64,000 nucleotides of DNA. Source: Pseudomonas gingeri (lineage in GTDB: Bacteria; Pseudomonadota; Gammaproteobacteria; Pseudomonadales; Pseudomonadaceae). Below the pieces are notes generated by a model. That model had not been told where the DNA came from. It made no database searches and saw nothing but the letters and a program-made list of their open reading frames with translations. Location: contig NZ_JACAPR010000010.1 in NCBI RefSeq assembly GCF_013385635.1, positions 434,001 to 498,000 on the forward strand, written 5' to 3'. Shown here one piece after another: positions 1 to 9,661 of the stretch (its first letter is position 1; the number at the start of each line of letters is the position of its first letter). Position numbers and translations under genes: made by a program.

Positions 1-1
1 T

Positions 2-625
2 TCTCCTTCGATCGTTCCGGCCCCGGTCGCGGATCTTGACCTGGATGACCTGCAACTCGACGACGACTTGAGCTTCGAGTCGGTGCTGGCACAACAGACC
101 GAAGCCAAGGCGAGCCCGGACGACTTGTCGGACTTCGATCTGGACCTGGGCGGCGACGAGCCTGCCTCGATCCAGGCGGACGATGATTTCCTGCTGGGCC
201 TGACCGACGATCCGGCAGTGCCTCAGGGTGAAGTACCGACCCTCGATGCGCTGGATGACCTGGGGCTGTCGGAAGACTTCGACCTGTCGTTGGCTGACGA
301 ACTGGCGGTCGATACCGGGCCGAATGCCTTCACTGACGAACTCGATGACGTCAACGCCGAGCTGGACCGTCTGTCCCAGAGTCTGGAGCAGCCACCGCTG
401 GCAGCACCGACCTTTACCGCGGATGACGCGGCGCTGGGGGATGACGAACCAGAGTTCGACTTCCTCTCGGGAACCGACGAGGCGGCGACCAAGCTCGATC
501 TGGCCCAGGCCTATATCGACATGGACGACAGGGACGGTGCGCGGGATATTCTTGCTGAAGTCCTGAGCGAAGGTAGCGAAACGCAAAAGAACGAAGCCAG
601 GGAAATGCTCAAGCGTCTTGCCTGA
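2..625 (+). CDS. fimV: FimV C-terminal part (5' truncated by window edge)
   Basis: This is the C-terminal 207 residues of FimV, an inner-membrane, peptidoglycan-binding hub protein of Pseudomonas needed for type IV pilus assembly and polar signalling. The frame is open from the first base of the window, so the start lies upstream. What is visible is a very acidic, Asp/Glu/Leu-rich low-complexity stretch, typical of the FimV cytoplasmic region, followed by the conserved C-terminal TPR-like segment (TKLDLAQAYIDMDD, then GARDILAEVLSEG and EAREMLKRLA), which is the FimV C-terminal signature. The identification rests on this end motif and on position directly before truA, as in other pseudomonads. 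A strong terminator follows. Confidence 0.9.
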   Translation, partial: SPSIVPAPVADLDLDDLQLDDDLSFESVLAQQTEAKASPDDLSDFDLDLGGDEPASIQADDDFLLGLTDDPAVPQGEVPTLDALDDLGLSEDFDLSLADELAVDTGPNAFTDELDDVNAELDRLSQSLEQPPLAAPTFTADDAALGDDEPEFDFLSGTDEAATKLDLAQAYIDMDDRDGARDILAEVLSEGSETQKNEAREMLKRLA

Positions 626-644
626 GTTGATCCGCTGGCACTCA

Positions 645-680
645 CGACAACGGCAGCCCCCGGGCTGCCGTTGTCGTTTT
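645..680 (+). terminator. Rho-independent terminator after fimV
   Basis: A perfect 15-bp inverted repeat (645-659 with 662-676) is followed by TTTT at 677-680. It lies 20 bases after the fimV stop. The opposing M24 gene ends at 700, so the hairpin may serve both convergent genes. Confidence 0.85.
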
Positions 681-699
681 GCCGATCATGGAATCCGCC

Positions 700-1359
700 T
701 CAGGCCAGCAGGTCCTCATGGAACGCACCGAACGGCCGGGTCGGGTGGGCGATCTGGATTTCCAGGATCCACAGGCCGACATCCGGGCAGGCCTCGAAAT
801 CCCCCAGGTCCCCGGCGCGGTAGATGGCGTGGGGGAAGTCGCTGACCCGATGGCCCTTGATCTCCAGGTTCAGCACCCAACCCATGGCGTTGGCCTGTTC
901 CTCGGCATAACGGTACAGCTCCGGACCGCTGACCCGCTGTTGCTTCCAGTAGTCGTGGACCAGGTCGAACAGGGTCTTGGCCGCTGCCGCGCAGGCAATC
1001 ATCTCGGGGTCGTTGCCGGTGGTGAACGTGCCGCCCGAGTCGCCTTCATGGCGATCCCAGACCACACCCAGGTCGATAAAGAAGATGTCGTTTTCGCCCA
1101 GTGCGGGATCGCCTTCGGAGCGTTGCTTGAAGGTCCTCAGGGTGTTGGCGCCGAAACGGATCAGCAGCGGATGCCAGATGCGGTCCATGCCCAGTTCATT
1201 GAGCACCTCCAGGCCCAGGGTCCGTGCTTCGGACTCGAGGATGCCGGGTTTGAAGCGCCGGGCCATTTCCTCGATGGCCTGCCAGGTCATGCGCTTGGCG
1301 TGGAGCATGCCGTCCAGGCTGTAGGCCTGGCCGACAGCTTGTTTATTCAGTGCATTCAT
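700..1359 (-). CDS. M24 family metallopeptidase (aminopeptidase P/creatinase fold)
   Basis: A 219-residue protein with the pita-bread fold signatures of family M24. Metal-ligand motifs can be read in order: an Asp pair in FFIDLGVVWDRHEGDSGGT (about residues 94-112), a His in IKGHRVSDFPH (about 168-178) and a Glu in LWILEIQIAHP near the end. Most M24 enzymes cleave N-terminal residues from peptides, but a short single-domain protein like this could also act on a small molecule, as creatinase does, or bind without cleaving; its substrate cannot be told from sequence. It starts with ATG at 1359 and is divergent from truA, convergent with fimV. Confidence 0.8.
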   Translation of the reverse strand: MNALNKQAVGQAYSLDGMLHAKRMTWQAIEEMARRFKPGILESEARTLGLEVLNELGMDRIWHPLLIRFGANTLRTFKQRSEGDPALGENDIFFIDLGVVWDRHEGDSGGTFTTGNDPEMIACAAAAKTLFDLVHDYWKQQRVSGPELYRYAEEQANAMGWVLNLEIKGHRVSDFPHAIYRAGDLGDFEACPDVGLWILEIQIAHPTRPFGAFHEDLLA

Positions 1360-1390
1360 TCATCAGGTCTCGGTCGGGGGGCTTTATCGT

Positions 1391-1396
1391 TATAAT
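1391..1396 (+). promoter_or_regulatory. -10 box of the likely truA promoter
   Basis: A consensus TATAAT lies 41 bases before the preferred truA start. I see no good -35 box 16-18 bases upstream, so only the -10 half is supported. It sits between the divergent M24 gene and truA. Confidence 0.45.
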
Positions 1397-1431
1397 GCAC
1401 GCCTTTGCGCAAATCATCAGGCTGTAAGTTC

Positions 1432-2286
1432 TTGGCAAACATAGATAACCCGGCTGCCGAAATGGCGGCCGACGGCTTTTCCCGGATCGCCCTTGGCGTC
1501 GAATACAAGGGCTCGCGTTATCGCGGCTGGCAGCGCCAGGCCTCCGGTGTACTCACGGTGCAGGAAACCCTGGAGAATGCTCTGTCGAAAGTGGCGGATT
1601 CGCCGGTTTCGCTGATGTGTGCCGGACGCACCGATGCCGGGGTGCACGCCTGCGGGCAGGTAGTGCATTTCGACACCCAGGCGCAGCGCTCGCTGAAGGC
1701 CTGGGTCATGGGGGCCAACATCAATCTGCCCCACGATGTCAGCGTCAGTTGGGCCAAGGTCATGCCGGCGCATTTCCATGCGCGCTTCAAGGCTATCGCC
1801 CGGCGTTATCGCTATGTGATCTACAACGACCAGATTCGTCCGGCGCACCTCAACGAGGAAATCACCTGGAACCACCGACCGCTGGATGAGCAGCGCATGG
1901 CCGAGGCCGCCCGTTATCTGGTGGGAACCCACGATTTCAGTGCCTTCCGTGCCGGACAGTGCCAGGCCAAGTCGCCGATCAAGGAGGTCCACCACCTGCG
2001 GGTGACCCGCCACGGCAAGATGATTGTCATCGATATCCGTGCCGGTGCCTTCCTGCATCATATGGTGCGCAATATTGCCGGCGTGCTGATGACCATCGGT
2101 GCCGGCGAGCGTCCGGTGGAATGGGCGCGCGAGGTGCTGGAAAGCCGCATTCGCCGCACGGGTGGGGTAACGGCTCATCCGTTCGGCCTGTATCTGGTGC
2201 AGGTGGAGTACCGAGACGAGTTCGAGTTGCCGGAGCGTTATGTCGGGCCACATTTCCTGACGGGTTTCTCGGAACTTGTCGGCTGA
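1432..2286 (+). CDS. truA: tRNA pseudouridine(38-40) synthase TruA
   Basis: TruA converts uridine to pseudouridine at positions 38, 39 and 40 of the tRNA anticodon stem. The catalytic-Asp motif is clear ([18 protein letters not shown]), as are [18 protein letters not shown] near the N-terminus and the C-terminal [16 protein letters not shown]. Length is about 284 residues, close to the E. coli enzyme. The start is uncertain: TTG at 1432 has a weak CAGG ten bases upstream and gives an N-terminus [13 protein letters not shown] at 1462 would give 274 residues but has no visible ribosome site. An in-frame TTG at 1405 would sit at the expected transcription start. It heads the block truA-trpF-accD-folC. 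Confidence 0.93.
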   Translation: MANIDNPAAEMAADGFSRIALGVEYKGSRYRGWQRQASGVLTVQETLENALSKVADSPVSLMCAGRTDAGVHACGQVVHFDTQAQRSLKAWVMGANINLPHDVSVSWAKVMPAHFHARFKAIARRYRYVIYNDQIRPAHLNEEITWNHRPLDEQRMAEAARYLVGTHDFSAFRAGQCQAKSPIKEVHHLRVTRHGKMIVIDIRAGAFLHHMVRNIAGVLMTIGAGERPVEWAREVLESRIRRTGGVTAHPFGLYLVQVEYRDEFELPERYVGPHFLTGFSELVG

Positions 2287-2350
2287 CGCCTGGAAAAGCA
2301 TTTGCTACCATCCGGGACTTTACTCGGAAAAACCCTGGGGTTCTGACGAT

Positions 2351-2971
2351 ATGTCCGCCGTTCGCAGCAAAATCTGCGGGATCACCCGCATTGAAGATGC
2401 GTTGGCCGCGGTCGAGGCCGGGGCCGATGCCATTGGTTTTGTGTTCTATGCCAAGAGTCCACGGGCTGTGACCTTCCAGCAGGCGCGGGCGATCATCGCC
2501 GTCTTGCCGCCGTTCGTGACCACCGTGGGCCTGTTCGTCAATGCCAGTCGCTGCGAACTGGGCGAGATCCTCGACGCGGTGCCGCTGGACCTGTTGCAGT
2601 TCCATGGCGATGAAACCAGCGAGCAGTGCGAGGGGTTTCACCGGCCCTACATCAAGGCGCTGCGGGTCAAGGCCGGCGACGATATCGCCGCGGCGTGCCG
2701 GGCCTATCCCGGTGCCAGCGGCATTCTGCTCGATACCTATGTCGAGGGTGTGCATGGTGGAACCGGCGAGGCCTTCGATTGGTCGCTGGTGCCGCAAGGG
2801 CTGAGCAAGCCGATCATCCTGGCCGGCGGCCTGACCGTGGAAAACGTGGCGGACGCCATTGCCCGGGTCAGGCCGTATGCCGTGGACACCAGTGGCGGGG
2901 TGGAGCAGAGCAAAGGCATCAAGGACCCCGCGAAGATCAAGGCATTCATCCAGGCGGTTCGCGCCAGCTGA
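2351..2971 (+). CDS. trpF: Phosphoribosylanthranilate isomerase TrpF
   Basis: TrpF catalyses the third step of tryptophan synthesis, isomerising N-(5-phosphoribosyl)anthranilate to the carboxyphenylamino-deoxyribulose phosphate. The 206-residue protein is a monofunctional (beta/alpha)8 barrel: KICGIT at residues 7-12 carries the catalytic Cys, LLQFHGDE marks the mid barrel, and [10 protein letters not shown] plus VDTSGGVE form the C-terminal phosphate site. ATG 2351 gives [12 protein letters not shown], as in other pseudomonads. It lies alone among non-tryptophan genes, which is the normal Pseudomonas arrangement of a scattered trp pathway. Confidence 0.97.
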   Translation: MSAVRSKICGITRIEDALAAVEAGADAIGFVFYAKSPRAVTFQQARAIIAVLPPFVTTVGLFVNASRCELGEILDAVPLDLLQFHGDETSEQCEGFHRPYIKALRVKAGDDIAAACRAYPGASGILLDTYVEGVHGGTGEAFDWSLVPQGLSKPIILAGGLTVENVADAIARVRPYAVDTSGGVEQSKGIKDPAKIKAFIQAVRAS

Positions 2972-3079
2972 TCGCCGATGTGACGGACGGCAGCCTGCCA
3001 CCGTCCATGCTTACCGCCGCTTAGAAAACAGGCGGGCCCGGTTGTCCGACGGGCCGAAAACGAATTGGAGAAAGAAAGC

Positions 3080-4000
3080 ATGAGCAACTGGTTAGTAGAC
3101 AAACTGATCCCTTCGATCATGCGTTCCGAGGTGAAGAAAAGCTCGGTGCCTGAAGGTTTGTGGCACAAGTGCCCGTCGTGCGACGCGGTGCTCTATCGTC
3201 CGGAGCTGGAAAAGACCCTGGACGTCTGCCCCAAGTGCAACCACCACATGCGCATTGGTGCCCGTGCCCGCATCGACATCTTCCTCGACGCCGAAGGTCG
3301 CGCCGAGCTGGGTGCTGACCTGGAGCCGGTGGATCGTCTGAAGTTCCGTGACGGCAAGAAGTACAAGGACCGCCTGACCGCGGCCCAGAAACAGACCGGC
3401 GAAAAAGACGCGCTGATCTCCATGAGCGGCACGCTGTTGGGGATGCCGATCGTGGTGTCGGCATTCGAGTTCTCGTTCATGGGCGGTTCCATGGGTGCCA
3501 TCGTCGGCGAGCGCTTTGTTCGTGCCGCCAACTACGCCCTGGAAAACCGTTGCCCGATGGTCTGCTTCTCGGCTTCCGGCGGTGCGCGGATGCAGGAAGC
3601 GCTGATTTCGCTGATGCAGATGGCGAAGACCTCGGCCGTACTGGCGCGCCTGCGCGAAGAAGGCCTGCCGTTCATCTCCGTGCTGACCGACCCGGTCTAC
3701 GGTGGCGTTTCCGCCAGCCTGGCGATGCTCGGCGACGTCATCGTCGGCGAACCCAAGGCCTTGATCGGTTTCGCCGGTCCGCGCGTGATCGAGCAGACCG
3801 TTCGCGAAAAATTGCCGGAAGGCTTCCAGCGCAGCGAATTCCTGCTGGAGCACGGTGCGATCGACATGATCATCCCGCGCCAGGAACTGCGTCCGCGCCT
3901 GGGTAGCCTGCTGGCCCAGATGATGGGGCTGCCGACGCCTGTGTACGTTGCCGCGCCTGTCGAATCCATCGTCATCCCACCGGTGCCGGCAAACGTATGA
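3080..4000 (+). CDS. accD: Acetyl-CoA carboxylase carboxyltransferase subunit beta
   Basis: AccD with AccA forms the carboxyltransferase that moves the carboxyl group from biotin to acetyl-CoA, giving malonyl-CoA for fatty acid synthesis in the cytoplasm. The 306-residue protein opens with [17 protein letters not shown] and a four-Cys zinc ribbon (CPSC ... CPKC, about residues 33-55), followed by the crotonase-fold carboxyltransferase domain with [24 protein letters not shown] and [10 protein letters not shown], which line the CoA site. GGAG sits seven bases before ATG 3080. The last codons overlap the start of folC, so the two are probably translationally coupled. Confidence 0.98.
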   Translation: MSNWLVDKLIPSIMRSEVKKSSVPEGLWHKCPSCDAVLYRPELEKTLDVCPKCNHHMRIGARARIDIFLDAEGRAELGADLEPVDRLKFRDGKKYKDRLTAAQKQTGEKDALISMSGTLLGMPIVVSAFEFSFMGGSMGAIVGERFVRAANYALENRCPMVCFSASGGARMQEALISLMQMAKTSAVLARLREEGLPFISVLTDPVYGGVSASLAMLGDVIVGEPKALIGFAGPRVIEQTVREKLPEGFQRSEFLLEHGAIDMIIPRQELRPRLGSLLAQMMGLPTPVYVAAPVESIVIPPVPANV

Positions 4001-5304
4001 TCCAACGTACCCTGGGCGACTGGCTCGCCTACCTGGAGCAACTGCATCCATCGGCCATCGACATGGGGCTGGAGCGCTCGCAAGAGGTAGCGAACCGCAT
4101 GGGGCTGGGCCGGCCGGCGCCTCGGGTAGTGACGGTGACCGGTACCAACGGCAAGGGCTCGACCTGCGCCTTTGTCGCCGCCTTGTTGCAGGCCCAGGGC
4201 CTCAAGGTCGGGGTCTACAGTTCGCCGCACCTGCTGCGCTACAACGAGCGCGTGCAGATCAACGGCGTGGAAGCGAGCGATGCCCAGTTGTGCGAGGCAT
4301 TCGCGGCGCTGGACGCCGGTCGTGGCGAGATTTCCCTGACCTACTTCGAGATGGGCACCCTGGCGGCGTTCTGGCTGTTCGAGCGTGAGCAACTGGATGC
4401 GGTGGTCCTGGAAGTCGGCCTTGGTGGGCGCCTGGACACGGTCAATGTGGTGGATGCCGACCTCGCGCTGGTGACCAGCATCGGTGTCGATCATGCCGAA
4501 TACCTGGGCAATACCCGCGAATCGGTGGCCTATGAAAAGGCCGGGATCTTCCGCCAGGGCCGACCGGCACTGTGTGGCGACCTGAATCCGCCGCAACCCC
4601 TGCTGGACAAGGCACGCGAGCTGGGCTGCCCGTTTTTCCTGCGCGGTCGCGATTTCGATCTCGGCATCACCGACCAGCACTGGCAGTGGCGTGGCCTGGA
4701 CGGCAAGGGCCAGGTCCTGGAACTGCGTGACCTGCCGTTGCTCGACCTGCCGATGGAAAACGCCGCGCTGGCGCTCCAGGCTTACGCCCTGATGGATCTA
4801 CCGTGGCAGCCGGAGCGGATCGCCGCCGCTTTGCAGGCGACCCGTATCGTCGGTCGCCTGGATCGCCGTACCGTCAATTGGCAGGGCAAGTCGCTGCAAT
4901 TGATGCTGGATGTCGGGCACAACCCCCACGCGGCCGAGTATCTGGCCCGGCGTCTCTCGCGTCGTGTCCCGGCAGGGCGGCGCCTGGCGGTGTTCGGCCT
5001 GCTGTCGGACAAGGATCTTGACGGCGTGGTGTCGCAACTCGATGCTCATGTGCAACAGTGGGCGGTAACGCCGTTGCAATCGCCGCGCAGCCGGCCGGCA
5101 GCCGACCTGCAGGCGGCCTTGCAGGCTCGCGGAGCTTCGGTGACGGTCTACGAAAGCGTCGCCGCGGCGCTGGAAGGGCAGTGTGCCCAGGCGACCGAGG
5201 ATGATGAAATCCTGCTGTTCGGATCGTTTTTTTGTGTAGCCGAGGCGCTGGAATGGCTCGCCCGGCGCGCCACGGAGGAAGCTGCAAATGGCATTGCTGG
5301 ATAA
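3997..5304 (+). CDS. folC: Bifunctional dihydrofolate/folylpolyglutamate synthase FolC
   Basis: FolC adds glutamate to dihydropteroate to make dihydrofolate and then extends the poly-glutamate tail of folates. The 435-residue protein shows the Mur-ligase-like ATP site [13 protein letters not shown] (about residues 46-58), the folate-binding motif [27 protein letters not shown] and the C-terminal domain with [17 protein letters not shown] 3997 overlaps the accD stop by four bases, and its end overlaps the next gene, so accD-folC-SPOR protein read as one coupled transcript. Confidence 0.97.
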   Translation: MIQRTLGDWLAYLEQLHPSAIDMGLERSQEVANRMGLGRPAPRVVTVTGTNGKGSTCAFVAALLQAQGLKVGVYSSPHLLRYNERVQINGVEASDAQLCEAFAALDAGRGEISLTYFEMGTLAAFWLFEREQLDAVVLEVGLGGRLDTVNVVDADLALVTSIGVDHAEYLGNTRESVAYEKAGIFRQGRPALCGDLNPPQPLLDKARELGCPFFLRGRDFDLGITDQHWQWRGLDGKGQVLELRDLPLLDLPMENAALALQAYALMDLPWQPERIAAALQATRIVGRLDRRTVNWQGKSLQLMLDVGHNPHAAEYLARRLSRRVPAGRRLAVFGLLSDKDLDGVVSQLDAHVQQWAVTPLQSPRSRPAADLQAALQARGASVTVYESVAAALEGQCAQATEDDEILLFGSFFCVAEALEWLARRATEEAANGIAG

Positions 5305-5965
5305 AGCGTACAAGCAGCGGATGGTCGGTGCCCTGGTTCTGGTGGCACTTGCCGTGATCTTTCTGCCGATGCTGTTTTCCCGTCAGGACGAGCAGCGCCA
5401 GGTGCGTGTCGATCCGCCGGCGGCACCGCAAGCCCCGGCCGTGCCGCAGGTGCAGGTCGAGCCGGTAGCGGTGCCCGAGCCGCAAAGCCTGCCCGAGGAG
5501 CCTGTTCCGGAAGAGGAGGACGAGGTGGCGGTCAAGCCGGCAACGGCGCCTTCGACGCCGATTGCTCCCGCTCCGGTCGTCAAGTCGACGGCGCCCGCGA
5601 CCAAGCCTGCCACCCCGGCACCCGCACCCAAGCCCGCCGCTGCGCCTGCGCAGACACCGGCACAAGTGGTTGCGGTAGCGCCGGCGAAGCTCGATACCAC
5701 GCAGAGCCGGGTGGATCCCAATGGCTTGCCGATCACCTGGTCGGTGCAGTTGGCCAGCCTGTCGAGCCGTGAAAGTGCCGAAAGCCTGCAGAAAAACCTG
5801 CGCAGCCAGGGTTACAACGCCTATATCCGTTCCGCCGATGGCAAGAACCGGGTATTTGTCGGCCCGTTGATCGAGCGTGCGGAGGCCGATCGTCTGCGTG
5901 ACCTGCTCGGCCGTCAGCAAAAGTTGAACGGTTTTGTCGTCAGATTCCAACCCGAACGCGGCTGA
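5288..5965 (+). CDS. SPOR domain protein (DedD-like)
   Basis: A 225-residue single-pass inner-membrane protein. Residues 13-30 form a membrane segment (MVGALVLVALAVIFLPML), residues 40-125 are a long Pro/Ala/Val/Glu-rich linker, and the last 75 residues are a SPOR domain (WSVQLASLSSRESAESLQKNLRSQ in outline, then VFVGPLIERAEADRL), which binds denuded septal glycan during division. It occupies the place of dedD between folC and cvpA, as in E. coli and Pseudomonas. ATG 5288 overlaps folC by 17 bases. Other SPOR proteins exist, so the DedD name rests on context. Confidence 0.88.
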   Translation: MALLDKAYKQRMVGALVLVALAVIFLPMLFSRQDEQRQVRVDPPAAPQAPAVPQVQVEPVAVPEPQSLPEEPVPEEEDEVAVKPATAPSTPIAPAPVVKSTAPATKPATPAPAPKPAAAPAQTPAQVVAVAPAKLDTTQSRVDPNGLPITWSVQLASLSSRESAESLQKNLRSQGYNAYIRSADGKNRVFVGPLIERAEADRLRDLLGRQQKLNGFVVRFQPERG

Positions 5966-6090
5966 AAACTACTGCGCTCGGCGATACTGCGTTAAAAACA
6001 GGTTCGGACTGCTCATTTACAACCAGTAAACGCCGAGTCCTCGCCTGTTTTTGCCTTGTCTTGCCTTCGCTCGCTACGTTTTCAGAAGGC
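5966..6090. repeat. Dispersed intergenic repeat, copy 1 (AAAAACAGG palindrome)
   Basis: Just after the SPOR gene stop lies a repeat whose core is an inverted pair, AAAAACAGG at 5993-6001 and CCTGTTTTT at 6043-6051. The flanks match, with changes, a second copy in opposite orientation at 32800-32960: shared blocks include CTGCGTTAAAAACAGG, CTCGGA/TTCGGA plus TGCTCAT, and CTTCCTCGCCTGTTTTT/AGTCCTCGCCTGTTTTT. It is non-coding and fills most of the gap before cvpA. Confidence 0.7.
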
Positions 6091-6134
6091 TTTGGTGGGT
6101 TGTATCGAAATGCACTGACAATCGCCTTACCAGC

Positions 6135-6165
6135 AAGGCGGCGCTCTGCTAAAATGCGCCGCCTT
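6135..6165 (+). promoter_or_regulatory. Hairpin with embedded -10-like box upstream of cvpA
   Basis: A perfect 10-bp inverted repeat, AAGGCGGCGC (6135-6144) and GCGCCGCCTT (6156-6165), encloses the loop TCTGCTAAAAT. TGCTAAAAT resembles an extended -10 box, and the cvpA start follows at 6186. It could be a promoter, a terminator-like structure, or both; there is no T-tract. Confidence 0.45.
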
Positions 6166-6185
6166 ATCCGTCTGTAGGCTGCACT

Positions 6186-6743
6186 GTGCCATTTACCTGG
6201 GTTGACTGGGCGATTATCGCGGTAATCGTCGTTTCTGCGTTGATCAGCTTGAGCCGCGGCTTTGTCAAAGAAGCCTTGTCCCTGCTCACCTGGATCATCG
6301 CCGGCGTCATCGCCTGGATGTTCGGTGGCTCGTTGTCCGTGTACCTCACCGACTATATTCAGACACCTTCGGCTCGTGTGATCGCGGGCTGTGCAATCAT
6401 GTTCGTCGCGACCCTGTTGGTCGGCGCCATGGTCAATTATCTTATCGGCGAGTTGATTCGCGTGACCGGCCTGTCCGGGACCGATCGATTTCTCGGCATG
6501 GCCTTCGGTGCCGCGCGTGGCGCGTTGCTGGTGGTCGTGGCGGTCGGGCTGCTCAGCCTGGGGCCGGTACAGCAGGATACGTGGTGGCAGGAGTCCCGGC
6601 TCGTGCCACAATTTCTATTGGTTGCAGATTGGTCCAAGAACCTCATCCTGGGGTGGAGCAGTCAGTGGCTGGCCAGCGGGATCAGCGTACCCGCTGACCT
6701 TCCGTTCAAGGAACATCTCTTACCGGCCAAAACGCCTCAGTAA
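6186..6743 (+). CDS. cvpA: Colicin V production protein family CvpA
   Basis: CvpA is a small inner-membrane protein conserved upstream of purF; in E. coli it is needed for colicin V export and affects envelope stress, with the molecular function still unclear. The 185-residue protein has four predicted membrane segments (about residues 5-22, 30-47, 62-82, 102-122) and the family motif GxxRGxxKE (SLSRGFVKEALSLLTWI). It uses a GTG start at 6186 with TAGG ten bases upstream. It is followed 41 bases later by purF, the usual pair. Confidence 0.94.
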   Translation: MPFTWVDWAIIAVIVVSALISLSRGFVKEALSLLTWIIAGVIAWMFGGSLSVYLTDYIQTPSARVIAGCAIMFVATLLVGAMVNYLIGELIRVTGLSGTDRFLGMAFGAARGALLVVVAVGLLSLGPVQQDTWWQESRLVPQFLLVADWSKNLILGWSSQWLASGISVPADLPFKEHLLPAKTPQ

Positions 6744-6784
6744 GCGCTGTTCAGTTCAGATTCATTAAGTAGGGGTTGCGTCGC

Positions 6785-8290
6785 ATGTGTGGCATCGTCG
6801 GTATCGTCGGTAAGTCGAACGTCAATCAGGCGCTGTATGACGCGCTAACCGTGCTCCAGCACCGCGGCCAGGACGCTGCCGGTATCGTGACCAGCCATGA
6901 CGGCCGGTTATTCCTGCGCAAGGACAACGGCCTGGTCCGTGATGTGTTTCATCAGCGCCATATGCAACGCCTGGTCGGCCACATGGGTATCGGCCACGTG
7001 CGTTACCCGACCGCCGGCAGCTCGACCTCGGCTGAAGCCCAGCCGTTCTACGTCAACTCGCCGTACGGCATCACCCTGGCGCACAACGGCAACCTGACCA
7101 ACGTCGAACAGCTGGCCAAGGAGATCTACGAGTCCGACCTGCGCCACGTCAACACCAGTTCCGACTCGGAAGTGCTGCTCAACGTGTTCGCCCATGAGCT
7201 GGCCCAGCGCGGCAAACTGCAGCCGACCGAGGAAGACGTGTTTGCCGCGGTGACCGACGTGCACAACCGTTGCGTCGGCGGTTACGCGGTGGTGGCGATG
7301 ATCACCGGCTACGGTATCGTCGGCTTCCGCGACCCCCATGGCATTCGTCCGATCGTTTTCGGCCAGCGTCACACCGACGAAGGCGTCGAATACATGATCG
7401 CCTCCGAAAGCGTGTCCCTGGACGTGCTCGGCTTCACCCTGATCCGCGACCTGGCGCCGGGCGAAGCGGTCTACATCACTGAAGACGGCAAGCTGCACAC
7501 CCGTCAGTGCGCGACCAACCCGACCCTGACCCCGTGTATCTTCGAACACGTCTACCTGGCGCGTCCGGATTCGATCATCGACGGCGTCTCGGTGTACAAG
7601 GCGCGCCTGCGCATGGGCGAGAAGCTGGCGGAGAAGATCCTGCGCGAGCGTCCGGAGCACGACATCGACGTGGTCATCCCGATTCCGGATACCAGCCGCA
7701 CTGCGGCCCTGGAGCTGGCGAATCACCTGGGCGTGAAGTTCCGCGAAGGCTTCGTCAAGAACCGCTACATCGGCCGGACCTTCATCATGCCGGGCCAGGC
7801 GGCGCGCAAGAAATCCGTACGGCAGAAGCTCAACGCCATCGAGCTGGAGTTCCGCGGCAAGAACGTGATGCTGGTGGACGATTCCATCGTGCGCGGCACC
7901 ACCTGCAAGCAGATCATCCAGATGGCCCGTGAAGCCGGCGCGAAGAACGTCTATTTCTGCTCGGCGGCCCCGGCCGTGCGTTACCCCAACGTCTACGGCA
8001 TCGATATGCCGAGTGCCCACGAACTGATCGCCCACAACCGTTCCACCCAGGACGTTGCGGACCTGATCGGTGCCGACTGGCTGATCTATCAGGACCTGCC
8101 GGACCTGATCGAAGCCGTTGGCGGTGGCAAGATCAAGATCGAACAGTTCGATTGCGCGGTGTTCGACGGCAAGTACGTCACCGGCGATATCGACGAGCAC
8201 TACCTGAACAGGATCGAGCAGGCGCGCAACGATGCGTCCAAGGTCAAGACCCAGGCGGTCAGTGCGATCATCGATCTGTACAACAACTGA
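6785..8290 (+). CDS. purF: Amidophosphoribosyltransferase PurF
   Basis: PurF makes 5-phosphoribosylamine from PRPP and glutamine, the first committed step of purine synthesis. The 501-residue protein begins MCGIVGIVG, so that Cys2 becomes the N-terminal nucleophile of the Ntn glutaminase domain once Met is removed; this fixes the start at ATG 6785, with AGGGG eight bases ahead. The glutaminase domain (1 to about 235) is followed by the phosphoribosyltransferase domain with the PRPP loop [13 protein letters not shown] (about residues 362-374). Unlike the Bacillus type, no Fe-S cluster Cys set is evident, matching the E. coli class. Confidence 0.98.
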   Translation: MCGIVGIVGKSNVNQALYDALTVLQHRGQDAAGIVTSHDGRLFLRKDNGLVRDVFHQRHMQRLVGHMGIGHVRYPTAGSSTSAEAQPFYVNSPYGITLAHNGNLTNVEQLAKEIYESDLRHVNTSSDSEVLLNVFAHELAQRGKLQPTEEDVFAAVTDVHNRCVGGYAVVAMITGYGIVGFRDPHGIRPIVFGQRHTDEGVEYMIASESVSLDVLGFTLIRDLAPGEAVYITEDGKLHTRQCATNPTLTPCIFEHVYLARPDSIIDGVSVYKARLRMGEKLAEKILRERPEHDIDVVIPIPDTSRTAALELANHLGVKFREGFVKNRYIGRTFIMPGQAARKKSVRQKLNAIELEFRGKNVMLVDDSIVRGTTCKQIIQMAREAGAKNVYFCSAAPAVRYPNVYGIDMPSAHELIAHNRSTQDVADLIGADWLIYQDLPDLIEAVGGGKIKIEQFDCAVFDGKYVTGDIDEHYLNRIEQARNDASKVKTQAVSAIIDLYNN

Positions 8291-8319
8291 GTAGAAACCG
8301 GCCCTGAGGTTGTGAAACC

Positions 8320-8391
8320 TGTGGGAGCCGGCTTGCCGGCGATGGCGATGCAAGACTCACCACCGCTATCGCTGGCAAGCCAGCTCCTACA
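8320..8391. repeat. Paired REP palindromes (REPIN-like)
   Basis: TGTGGGAGCCGGCTTGCCGG (from 8320) and, 50 bases on, its diverged inverse ending GCTGGCAAGCCAGCTCCTAC form a head-to-head pair of Pseudomonas REP elements with a short spacer, between purF and metZ. Each half is also a small hairpin. Such pairs often protect mRNA ends or bind gyrase in other systems. Confidence 0.8.
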
Positions 8392-8449
8392 GGATCGCCT
8401 TCCTCCGCCGGTTTTGTATCTTCCAAAGATCAGAGCAAGGAGTGGCAGT

Positions 8450-9661
8450 ATGAGTCAGGAATGGGATGCCGGTCGGCTGGACAGCGATCTCGACGGCGTA
8501 GCCTTCGACACCCTGGCCGTCCGTGCCGGTCAGCACCGTACGCCGGAAGGCGAGCACAGCGACCCGATGTTCTTCACCTCCAGCTACGTGTTCCGTACTG
8601 CCGCCGACGCGGCTGCACGGTTTGCCGGGGAAGTGCCGGGTAACGTCTATTCGCGCTACACCAACCCTACCGTACGCTCGTTCGAAGAGCGCATCGCCGC
8701 CCTGGAAGGCGCCGAGCAGGCCGTTGCGACCTCGACCGGCATGGCCGCGATCATGGCCGTGGTGATGAGCCTGTGCAGTGCCGGTGACCACGTTCTGGTG
8801 TCGCGCAGCGTATTCGGCTCGACCATCAGTCTGTTCGAGAAGTACTTCAAGCGCTTTGGCGTCGAGGTCGACTACGTGCCCCTGGCGGAACTGTCCGGCT
8901 GGGAAACGGCGATCAAGGCCAATACCAAGCTGCTGTTCGTCGAATCGCCCTCGAATCCGCTGGCCGAATTGGTGGATATCGCCGCGCTGGCGCAAATCGC
9001 CCATGCCAAGGGCGCGCTGCTGGTGGTCGACAACTGTTTCTGCACGCCTGCCGTGCAACAGCCGCTGAAGCTCGGCGCGGACATCGTGGTGCATTCTGCG
9101 ACCAAGTACATCGACGGCCAGGGCCGCTGCATGGGCGGCGTGGTCTGCGGTCGTGGCGAGCAGATGAAGGAAGTCGTCGGCTTTCTGCGCACCGCCGGGC
9201 CGAGCCTCAGCCCATTCAACGCCTGGATCTTCCTCAAGAGCCTGGAAACCCTGAACCTGCGCATGCGCGCGCACTGTGACAATGCCCTGGCCCTGGCCGA
9301 GTGGCTGGAGCAGCAGGACGGCATCGAGAAGGTGCACTACGCCGGCCTCAAGAGCCATCCGCAACACGAACTGGCCCAGCGCCAGCAACGTGGTTTCGGC
9401 GGCGTGGTGAGCTTCGAGGTCAAGGGCGGCAAAGAGGGCGCCTGGCGCTTTATCGATGCCACCCGGCTGATCTCGATCACCGCCAACCTGGGTGACAGCA
9501 AGACCACCATCACTCACCCGAGCACCACCTCCCACGGTCGCCTGTCACCGCAGGAACGCGAAGCCGCGGGGATTCGTGACAGTCTGATCCGCGTTGCGGT
9601 CGGCCTGGAAGACGTGGCGGACCTGCAAGCCGACCTGGCGCGCGGTCTGGCTGCGCTGTGA
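8450..9661 (+). CDS. metZ: O-succinylhomoserine sulfhydrylase MetZ
   Basis: MetZ makes homocysteine directly from O-succinylhomoserine and sulfide, the direct sulfhydrylation route to methionine used by Pseudomonas. The 403-residue PLP enzyme of the Cys/Met metabolism family shows [23 protein letters not shown] near residue 65, the cofactor-Asp region [17 protein letters not shown] and the Schiff-base Lys in [12 protein letters not shown] (about residue 215). ATG 8450 has AAGGAG eight bases upstream. It follows purF as in P. aeruginosa and overlaps the next gene by four bases. Confidence 0.95.
   Translation: MSQEWDAGRLDSDLDGVAFDTLAVRAGQHRTPEGEHSDPMFFTSSYVFRTAADAAARFAGEVPGNVYSRYTNPTVRSFEERIAALEGAEQAVATSTGMAAIMAVVMSLCSAGDHVLVSRSVFGSTISLFEKYFKRFGVEVDYVPLAELSGWETAIKANTKLLFVESPSNPLAELVDIAALAQIAHAKGALLVVDNCFCTPAVQQPLKLGADIVVHSATKYIDGQGRCMGGVVCGRGEQMKEVVGFLRTAGPSLSPFNAWIFLKSLETLNLRMRAHCDNALALAEWLEQQDGIEKVHYAGLKSHPQHELAQRQQRGFGGVVSFEVKGGKEGAWRFIDATRLISITANLGDSKTTITHPSTTSHGRLSPQEREAAGIRDSLIRVAVGLEDVADLQADLARGLAAL

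Noticed and set aside
679..1395. A 238-codon plus-strand frame opposite the M24 gene
   Set aside because: The minus-strand frame has clear M24 metal-ligand motifs; the plus frame has no ribosome site or family features and is a high-GC shadow.
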